Below, one piece after another: positions 12,312-17,912 of a stretch of DNA of 17,912 nucleotides. A program made the position numbers and the translations under genes. The stretch lies in contig JAUYCY010000046.1 in NCBI GenBank assembly GCA_030692055.1, positions 1-17,912 of the forward strand, given 5' to 3'. Within the stretch, counting starts at the first letter, position 1. The number at the start of each line of letters is the position of its first letter. This DNA is from Candidatus Omnitrophota bacterium (GTDB taxonomy: Bacteria; Omnitrophota; Koll11; Duberdicusellales; 4484-171). The notes under the pieces are model-generated. The model was not told where the DNA came from, did not search any database, and saw only the letters and a program-made list of their open reading frames with translations.

Positions 12312-12953
12312 ATGATTCGCCTATTGTTTTTATCTATGAGTGTCCTGCTTGTGTCGTGTGCCCCTGAAAGGGTATGCCATCAGTCGTTTTCACCCCCCCT
12401 CTCCGTAACGCAACAACCGCATTATATTGTCAAGAGAGACGATTCTCTATGGAAAATTGCTAAAGAATACGGCGTGAATATAGAAAGTATTATGAAAGCG
12501 AATAATATATCTTCTGCCTCGGACCTAAAAGTCGGACAAGACCTAAAAATACCCACCTATTTTAAATCAAACGCAAGGCTTTCTTTTATTTGGCCGTTGA
12601 AAGGCCAAATTGTAAATCGTTTTGGAGAGAAAGTAGGTAATATTGTTAATAAAGGCATCAATATCAAAAATAAATCTTCAGGAAGCGTCTTAGCCGCAGA
12701 AGAAGGAAAAGCGATTTACGTTGATCACATTAAGGGTTGGGGAAAGACTGTAATTATAAAACACAGCGAGAATTTTTATACTGTTTATGCAAATCTTTAC
12801 GAAATTTTAACTAAAGAAAACAATTCAGTCAAAAAAGGCGAAGTTATAGGCAAACTATCGGCTGCGGGAAGTTACGATAACGATATTCTTCATTTTGAAA
12901 TACGTAAGGGTTACAGCGCAGGCAATCCCTTAGAATATTTTAAGGGTGGCTAG
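12312..12953 (+). CDS. LysM and degenerate LytM (M23) domain lipoprotein, NlpD/EnvC-like
   Basis: 213 residues from the ATG at 12312 (a GTG at 12306 adds two). The signal peptide is MIRLLFLSMSVLLVSC with lipobox LVSC, lipidated cysteine C16. A LysM domain follows (about 38-82, HYIVKRDDSLWKIAKEYG...LKVGQDLKIP) and an M23 domain (about 93-209). The zinc site is broken: the HxxxD ligands are N113 and N117 in NKGIN, the YAHL histidine is N161, and only the last histidine of HLHFE remains (H194 in ILHFEIR). This pattern is that of NlpD/EnvC-type non-catalytic activators of peptidoglycan amidases, so a regulatory role in septal wall splitting is inferred. It is followed two bases later by the large gene at 12956. 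Confidence 0.88.
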   Translation: MIRLLFLSMSVLLVSCAPERVCHQSFSPPLSVTQQPHYIVKRDDSLWKIAKEYGVNIESIMKANNISSASDLKVGQDLKIPTYFKSNARLSFIWPLKGQIVNRFGEKVGNIVNKGINIKNKSSGSVLAAEEGKAIYVDHIKGWGKTVIIKHSENFYTVYANLYEILTKENNSVKKGEVIGKLSAAGSYDNDILHFEIRKGYSAGNPLEYFKGG

Positions 12954-12955
12954 TC

Positions 12956-14572
12956 ATGGAAGAAATTGAATTCTGGAAAACAAGACTTAACACATTAGAT
13001 AAAAGGATTAAAGCATTTCCTCAAGGATATAGGCAAAATATTGCTATTCTTGGCGACGACGAAAAAGAAATTTCATATTTATTAGAGAATTACTTCAAAA
13101 CAAATAAATTAAAAGAGATTATTTATATTCATACTAGCGCTTCCCATAGCGATCGCAAAAGTTTTTTTAAAAGTGTAGTGTTTTCCCTTCTCAGTGAATA
13201 TCTAAATAAAAATGAAACCTTCGATAATCTACTAAACTGTACTTGTACAAGCTTAAGTACTACTGTGGTCTTTATTAAAGACATTATAAAGCGAAATACT
13301 TCTCCCTCATTCTTAGATATATTAGAGGTAGTTAATAAGTTTATAAACGAAAGCGGAAAAAGATGTATTTTCATTATTGAAAATTTATTAGCATTGAAAA
13401 GAGTATTTCCTAGCTTCCATAACGATTTTTCAAAGTTTATAGTTTTGCAACGTAACTGCATGGTTATTTTGACAAGTCTTGACATAAAAGAGTCGGAAAA
13501 AACACTGTATTCCGATCTTAATTTTCTTTTTGGAAATTTTGAGAAAATCCTTTTAAATGAGACTAATTTTCTTGAAAATTATAAGTATCTAAAAAATTCA
13601 CTGATTCCGTTACCTTGTTCGCCGTTCTTTATTTCTTTTTTCGTAAATATTTTTGGTTCAAATATCGTCTATTATAATTTTATAAAAGAGATGATGAAAG
13701 AAAAATACATAAATAACGATGAGGATATTTCTATCATTTCTATCGTACGTCATGCGATATATGAACAAGAGGCGTATTTTTTTCAAAAATTTATTCGCGA
13801 GATAGACATAATTGAAAGTAATTTTAAAAATCCTTACCTTGTAATCAAATTACTACTTGCATTAAGCGAAGGCTATATTAGAAAAAAAGAGTTAGCATCA
13901 CTACATATTATTGATCAAAAAGACCTTACGGTTAAGCTTCAGCGGCTTTGCGACCTTAATTATGTTGAAAATTTAGGAAATATTTATACAATAAAAGATC
14001 CGCTTTTTTCTTTTTGGCTTTCCCATGTTTTTAAGCTTTCATTCTGCCCGCCTTTACTCGATTGGCATAAAAGAAATATTTTATTTGAGAAAAAAATGCA
14101 CGAAACAATAAGTCTTTTTAAAGAGGACTTTTTCAAAGATAAAGTAAAGAAGATTCTGGAATTAATTACTTCCTTTAAGAACGATACGCTGAAGATTGGT
14201 AAAACTAGCTATCGACTGCCTTTAGTTACAAAGAGCAGACTAATATCTTACCCGGAAAAAAATTTGCATTTCCTTATCGCGGAAGGAGAAGAAATTATTT
14301 TTGCAGGAATTAAGGAAGTCCTAGTTGAGGATAGCGATATTTTTGACTTTATTGAAAAAGGTAAAATGATAAGAGGAAAAGGAGTGAAGAAGATATTTAT
14401 ATCCTTAGATACATTCAGCTCTAGTGCAAAACTAGCCGCGAAAAACAATAAGCTTATTGTTTGGGATATTAACGAACTCAACGATTTAATGCGTACGTAT
14501 CACAAGCCGGTTATTTCTTTTGACAGGCAATGCGAAAGTAGAGTAGAAAGTGAGAATTTTAGTAATTTCTGA
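12956..14572 (+). CDS. Degenerate P-loop ATPase-like protein with winged helix and nuclease-like C-terminus
   Basis: 538 residues; not recognised as a named family. Order of parts: an N-terminal segment GYRQNIAILGDDEKEIS (24-40) that sits where a Walker A loop should be but lacks GK[ST]; hydrophobic strand CIFIIEN (137-142) at the Walker B position without DE; MVILTSLD (169-176) like a sensor I strand; helical region; winged-helix-like segment (about 293-350) ending DPLFSFWL, reminiscent of archaeal-ATPase/DUF234 proteins; and a C-terminal alpha/beta domain (about 430-530) whose KKIFISLDTFSSSAKLAAKNNKLIVWDINEL resembles the end of Mrr/DUF234 nuclease-like domains but shows no clear D..ExK site. 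Probably a pseudo-ATPase scaffold. No signal peptide. Two bases from the lipoprotein gene and overlapping the next gene. Confidence 0.6.
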   Translation: MEEIEFWKTRLNTLDKRIKAFPQGYRQNIAILGDDEKEISYLLENYFKTNKLKEIIYIHTSASHSDRKSFFKSVVFSLLSEYLNKNETFDNLLNCTCTSLSTTVVFIKDIIKRNTSPSFLDILEVVNKFINESGKRCIFIIENLLALKRVFPSFHNDFSKFIVLQRNCMVILTSLDIKESEKTLYSDLNFLFGNFEKILLNETNFLENYKYLKNSLIPLPCSPFFISFFVNIFGSNIVYYNFIKEMMKEKYINNDEDISIISIVRHAIYEQEAYFFQKFIREIDIIESNFKNPYLVIKLLLALSEGYIRKKELASLHIIDQKDLTVKLQRLCDLNYVENLGNIYTIKDPLFSFWLSHVFKLSFCPPLLDWHKRNILFEKKMHETISLFKEDFFKDKVKKILELITSFKNDTLKIGKTSYRLPLVTKSRLISYPEKNLHFLIAEGEEIIFAGIKEVLVEDSDIFDFIEKGKMIRGKGVKKIFISLDTFSSSAKLAAKNNKLIVWDINELNDLMRTYHKPVISFDRQCESRVESENFSNF

Positions 14573-15047
14573 TACGCATATTCCGCTGGCGGCGAAAAAA
14601 CTCCCGGCTATTATAGAGGAGGAAGCCAAGGGAAGTGACTGCTGTTTGCATGCGGGGGATTTTGTAAGTAACGAAGTGTTTGAGGCTCTGTCCCGTTTGA
14701 CAAAAACATACGCTGTCTATGGTAATATGGATAACAGCGAACTGAAAAAAAAACTCCCCGAAAAGGAGAGTATAGACTTTGAGGGCGTACGTTTAGGTTT
14801 AATACATGGCCGTGGTTCCCCGGTAAACCTTATTGATTGTATTAAAAGAGAATTTTCTGAGGAATTTAAAAAGTTAGATATCGTTGTATTTGGACACAGC
14901 CATTACCCCTTAGATAAGGAAATAGATAAAAAAATATATTTTAATCCAGGTTCGCCTACAGACAAAGTTTTTACTCCGTATTGTTCATATGGTATTTTAG
15001 AAATAGAAGGCAAGGTTATCAAAAGAAGGATTGTAAAAATTGAATAG
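14550..15047 (+). CDS. YfcE/MJ0936-type metallophosphoesterase
   Basis: 165 residues from a GTG at 14550 that overlaps the preceding gene by 23 bases; the conserved N-terminus MRILVISDTH fixes the start. All metal-binding motifs of calcineurin-like phosphoesterases are present: D8 and H10 (SDTH), D37 (AGDF), N59 with D61 (GNMDN), H86 (LIHG), H116 and H118 (GHSHYP), followed by NPGSPTDKV. Relatives hydrolyse phosphodiesters such as artificial p-nitrophenyl substrates or 2',3'-cyclic nucleotides; the natural substrate is unknown. The gene overlaps the HIT gene by eight bases, so phosphoesterase, HIT, dGTPase-like and HD-GYP genes form one transcription unit. Confidence 0.92.
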   Translation: MRILVISDTHIPLAAKKLPAIIEEEAKGSDCCLHAGDFVSNEVFEALSRLTKTYAVYGNMDNSELKKKLPEKESIDFEGVRLGLIHGRGSPVNLIDCIKREFSEEFKKLDIVVFGHSHYPLDKEIDKKIYFNPGSPTDKVFTPYCSYGILEIEGKVIKRRIVKIE

Positions 15048-15519
15048 AATTTGGGCTCCTTGGAGAATAGGTTACGTTACTAAGAAGAAAAATAGAGGGT
15101 GTGTTTTTTGCAGCGCCCATAAAGCAAAGAATGATGAAAAAAACTTTATAGTTTTACGTTCTCATCATTGTTTTGTTATGCTTAATACTTTTCCCTATAA
15201 TAATGGGCATATTATGGTTATTTCTAATAGGCATGTTAGTTCTTTAGATAAATTAGTTGATACAGAGATATTAGATATCAATAAAACTCTTATCAGAATG
15301 ACAGCTATTTTAAAAGCGATTTTAAAGCCCGCAGGATTTAATGTCGGAATTAATTTGGGCAAAGTTTCTGGGGCGGGGATTGATAGGCATTTACATATAC
15401 ATCTTGTCCCGCGCTGGCTAGGAGACACTAATTTTATGCCGGTTTTTACTGACACGAAGATAATTTCACAAAGTTTAGAAGAGCTTTATGGGCTGATAAA
15501 AAAAGATTTATTATTATAA
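15040..15519 (+). CDS. HIT family hydrolase, Ap4A phosphorylase-like
   Basis: 159 residues from a TTG at 15040, with AAGAAGGA about ten bases upstream. The N-terminus NRIWAPWRIGYV and the pair C21/C24 (CVFC) are characteristic of the HIT subgroup that includes mycobacterial Ap4A phosphorylase (Rv2613c). The histidine triad is HLHIHLVPRW with H117, H119 (nucleophile) and H121. The segment LNTFPYNNGHIMVISNRHV is typical of HIT enzymes. It likely cleaves dinucleoside polyphosphates or nucleoside phosphoramidates in the cytoplasm. Neighbours are other phosphate-ester hydrolases. The substrate assignment is inference from subgroup resemblance. Confidence 0.9.
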   Translation: MNRIWAPWRIGYVTKKKNRGCVFCSAHKAKNDEKNFIVLRSHHCFVMLNTFPYNNGHIMVISNRHVSSLDKLVDTEILDINKTLIRMTAILKAILKPAGFNVGINLGKVSGAGIDRHLHIHLVPRWLGDTNFMPVFTDTKIISQSLEELYGLIKKDLLL

Positions 15520-15529
15520 ATATAAGAAA

Positions 15530-16774
15530 ATGGGTACGCACAATATAGATAAGCAAAGAGATAAAATATATAATAATAGGCTGTGTAAAATATCGTTATC
15601 TAGCGAAGGGGTTACTAGGCAAGAAATCGAAAATAACGAAGAAAAGATTCTTTCGCCTTTAGCGATGAAGTCTAAATATTCACGAGGAAGAAAATATTCA
15701 GAAAAAGAACATTCTTATCGCTCTGTTTATCAGCGAGATAGAGATAGAATTATTCATAGTGCGGCCTTTCGGCGCTTAGAGTATAAGACTCAAGTTTTTG
15801 TCTATCACGAAGGAGATTATTACAGGACACGCCTGACGCATACCTTGGAGGTAGCGCAGATTGCACGCACAATAAGCAAGATTTTACGTCTGAACGAAGA
15901 TCTTACTGAGGCTATCGCTCTTGCTCACGATTTAGGTCATACTCCTTTTGGGCATGTTGTCGAAGCAGTTTTAGACGAACTTATGAAAGACGATGGAGGG
16001 TTTAATCATAATATACAAGGGCTACGTGTCGTTGATTTATTGGAGCAGAGATACCCTTATTTTAAAGGGCTCAATCTTTCTTGGGAGACACGAGAAGGTA
16101 TAATTAAGCATAGCACAAATAAAAATATAATTCCTACTTCTATAGAAAAAGAATTTCTGCCCGAAGAGCAACCTACACTAGAAACTCAAACGATGGATGT
16201 AGCTGATGAAATTGCTTACGATAGCCACGATCTTGATGACGGTATAAAATCTGGTTTAATTTCGGAAAGCGAGCTAGTCGAAAGGGTAAAACTATATAAT
16301 ATTACTTATAAACAAGTAAAGAAAGAGCACTCCAATCTTAATCAAGAGTTACGTGTATATTTAATTATTCGAAGTTTAATAAATCTTCAGGTCACTGATC
16401 TTATAAGAAATACTTTGCAGAATCAAAAAAAGTTAAATCTCGCTAATTTTCGAGACGTCAGAGAATCCAAGCAAAGAATTGTTGCATTTAGCAAAGAAAT
16501 GAGCCATATGAGGATAGAAATGAGAAGTTTCTTGTTTAACAATCTTTACTGTCATTGGCGGGTGCTACGGATGTCCGATAAAGCAAAAAGATTCATAAAG
16601 TCTCTTTTTTATGTGTATATCAATAATCCGGATTTAATGCCTCCGGTTTATAAGGAAAATGTCGGAAAGAAAGTAGGCATAAAGCGCGTTATTTGTGACC
16701 ATATTGCGGGTATGACCGATAGATATGCCCTTGAAGAATACAAGAAACTCTTTGACCCCTATGAAAAAGTATAA
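15530..16774 (+). CDS. dGTPase-like HD domain triphosphohydrolase
   Basis: 414 residues; deoxyguanosinetriphosphate triphosphohydrolase-like family. The family N-terminal block LSPLAMKSKYSRGRKY and RDRDRIIHSAAFRRLEYKTQVF is clear. The HD metal ligands are H104 (RLTHTLEV), H133-D134 (LAHDLGHTPFGH) and D226 (DVADEIAYDSHD). Such enzymes split dNTPs to nucleoside and triphosphate, or act as regulated relatives. About 27 residues (MGTHNIDKQRDKIYNNR...) precede the point where homologues normally begin; no closer start codon exists in frame, so the extension seems real. The gene starts ten bases after the HIT stop codon with a poor ribosome site, suggesting coupled translation. Substrate preference cannot be read from the sequence. 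Confidence 0.9.
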   Translation: MGTHNIDKQRDKIYNNRLCKISLSSEGVTRQEIENNEEKILSPLAMKSKYSRGRKYSEKEHSYRSVYQRDRDRIIHSAAFRRLEYKTQVFVYHEGDYYRTRLTHTLEVAQIARTISKILRLNEDLTEAIALAHDLGHTPFGHVVEAVLDELMKDDGGFNHNIQGLRVVDLLEQRYPYFKGLNLSWETREGIIKHSTNKNIIPTSIEKEFLPEEQPTLETQTMDVADEIAYDSHDLDDGIKSGLISESELVERVKLYNITYKQVKKEHSNLNQELRVYLIIRSLINLQVTDLIRNTLQNQKKLNLANFRDVRESKQRIVAFSKEMSHMRIEMRSFLFNNLYCHWRVLRMSDKAKRFIKSLFYVYINNPDLMPPVYKENVGKKVGIKRVICDHIAGMTDRYALEEYKKLFDPYEKV

Positions 16775-17795
16775 GGCTATTTTTTCTTCATTCCACACCA
16801 TATATCGGCTTATCGCCACTTCGACTGACATAACTAACTTTGCATCAGGTATAAGCCGGCTTTATAAAAATACTTTTAAGGCTGACAGGGTGATACTAAT
16901 TTTTAAAAACGTTAATTCGCACGGTTTTATGAAGATACGTCTCGAAGAAAAAAAACATTATATTAAAAAAGGCGGAATATCTATCCTTAATCGAAAGGAG
17001 AAAGAAATTATAAAACGTGAAAAAGAGGTACTTCGCGATGACGTTTTGGTTTATCCTTTTATTTTTTCCGACACATTAGGAGTAGTTTACATAAAACGTA
17101 GCCTCAGCGCTCCACGGTTTAATGAATTAGAAAAAAAATGGTTCTTATCATTGTCAGAAGAAGTTAGCGTAAGCTTAAAAATTTTTAGCTTATACCGTGA
17201 ACAAAAAAGGTTAATGATAAACTACATAAATTCATTAACAAAACTATTGGATCAATATGTACCGACATCGTACTTACATGTAAAAAGTATTTTTCGCCTA
17301 ATTAAAGTTATAGGTAGAGAGCTCAAGCTTTCCGAGGCAGAAATAAAATCATTGGAATACGCATCTTTACTGCACGATGCGGGAAAAATCCAGCTGCCCT
17401 CGGGAATTTTAAAGAAAGAAACACCTCTTACCGACGAAGAGTTTAAGATGGTTATGAAGCATCCGCGTAAAGGGGTAGAAATGATAAAAGATTTAGACGT
17501 ACTTAAGCCAGTTATACCTATAATTTTACATCACCATGAGCGTTTTGATGGGCAAGGATATCCTTCAAGATTTAGGAAAGATCAGATACCAATAGGTTCG
17601 AGGATACTTTCTGTTCTTGATGCTTTTGATGCAATGTTTTTCGGCAGACCATATAAAAAGAGAAGGCAACTTAAAGAAATTGAAAGAGAATTAATGCAAC
17701 AGGTGGGTAAACAATTTGATCCAAAGATTGTTGAGGTTTTCCTTAAAATATTGCGGCGTAAAAATATAAAAAAATACTTACGCTCGTTTTTATAA
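16761..17795 (+). CDS. GAF-like plus HD-GYP domain protein, probable c-di-GMP phosphodiesterase
   Basis: 344 residues from the ATG at 16761 (overlap of 14 bases with the dGTPase-like gene); an ATG at 16725 would add 12 residues. Neither has a good Shine-Dalgarno site. A GAF-like sensory domain (about 8-145) leads through a helix to the HD-GYP domain (about 155-335). Metal and signature residues are intact: H173, H205-D206 with K209 (LLHDAGK), H234 (KHPRKG), HHHERFDGQGYP (257-268) and DAFDAM (287-292). Intact HD-GYP proteins hydrolyse c-di-GMP. No membrane segment or receiver domain is present, so it is a cytoplasmic sensor enzyme. The ligand of the GAF-like domain is unknown. Confidence 0.9.
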   Translation: MKKYKAIFSSFHTIYRLIATSTDITNFASGISRLYKNTFKADRVILIFKNVNSHGFMKIRLEEKKHYIKKGGISILNRKEKEIIKREKEVLRDDVLVYPFIFSDTLGVVYIKRSLSAPRFNELEKKWFLSLSEEVSVSLKIFSLYREQKRLMINYINSLTKLLDQYVPTSYLHVKSIFRLIKVIGRELKLSEAEIKSLEYASLLHDAGKIQLPSGILKKETPLTDEEFKMVMKHPRKGVEMIKDLDVLKPVIPIILHHHERFDGQGYPSRFRKDQIPIGSRILSVLDAFDAMFFGRPYKKRRQLKEIERELMQQVGKQFDPKIVEVFLKILRRKNIKKYLRSFL

Positions 17796-17813
17796 ACTTT
17801 ATAATCAACCAAT

Positions 17814-17833
17814 CTCCGCGGCAAGCCGCGGAG
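17814..17833. repeat. Perfect 9-bp GC hairpin heading repeat copy 2
   Basis: CTCCGCGGC, loop AA, GCCGCGGAG. It lies 19 bases after the HD-GYP stop codon, without a following T-tract. It occupies the same place before the conserved core as the palindrome at 113-130 does in copy 1. Confidence 0.65.
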
Positions 17834-17841
17834 TATGTTCT

Positions 17842-17910
17842 ATACTAATATTATCACTGGTTCATTCATTGCCTTGGAATGAGGTCAACTACGTTTACGA
17901 TTTCGGCTTG
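17842..17910 (+). repeat. Dispersed repeat, copy 2, uninterrupted
   Basis: Continuous match to 137-158 plus 285-330, with single differences at 17855 and 17885. The copy runs to CGGCTTGCC at the window edge, which is complementary to the GGCAAGCCG of the hairpin at 17814-17833, so the element as a whole may fold back on itself. It probably continues beyond the window. Confidence 0.75.
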
Positions 17911-17912
17911 CC

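Overview
The window looks like a piece of chromosome from an uncultivated, AT-rich, diderm anaerobe. ADP-heptose genes (gmhA, rfaE2) imply an LPS outer membrane. Next to them is a Firmicutes-like block (aroQ, Xaa-Pro peptidase, efp, accB, accC, Asp23, AmaP). There is also a 6-phosphofructokinase with pyrophosphate-type residues, a short archaeal/anaerobe-type ThiC, and many palindromic intergenic repeats. This mixture suggests a PVC-related candidate phylum such as Omnitrophota. That placement is inference from gene content and style; no marker gene settles it. All recognised genes are on the + strand.

Layout. 1-558 holds no gene I can support: it contains hairpins, a dispersed repeat interrupted by a structured 126-base insert, and a good sigma70-type promoter. 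559-1362 is a MEMO-family (AmmeMemoRadiSam B) protein. After a palindromic element (1439-1635) comes a tight operon: DUF1844 protein, a small Trm112-like zinc protein missed by length-limited ORF calling, aroQ, an M24 peptidase, efp, accB, a palindromic repeat, accC and an Asp23-family protein. A second copy of the palindromic element separates these from AmaP and phosphofructokinase, followed by gmhA. After 200 bases of hairpins come rfaE2, a stand-alone ThiD2-type HMP-P kinase candidate and thiC. An AT-rich repeat then leads to tRNA-Gly(CCC). The last 21 bases of this tRNA are repeated three more times at about 130-base spacing. The right third carries a LysM/LytM lipoprotein with a degenerate active site, a large P-loop-like protein with a lost Walker A motif, a YfcE-type phosphoesterase, a HIT hydrolase, a dGTPase-like HD protein and a GAF/HD-GYP protein. 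The dispersed repeat seen at the left edge returns at the right edge.

Functionally the window covers first steps of fatty-acid synthesis (AccB/AccC with Asp23/AmaP), translation support (EF-P, tRNA-Gly), shikimate pathway, glycolysis, ADP-heptose supply for LPS, thiamin pyrimidine synthesis, envelope remodelling and nucleotide clean-up or c-di-GMP signalling.

The most unusual signals are not in the proteins. They are (1) the tRNA 3'-end tandem array, whose units keep a stem-loop through compensatory base changes, reminiscent in layout of the E. coli tyrT/rtT repeats; and (2) a two-copy palindromic element with mutually exclusive pairing arms that both times ends in the Shine-Dalgarno sequence of the next gene. 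No transposase, CRISPR array, phage gene or rRNA was seen.
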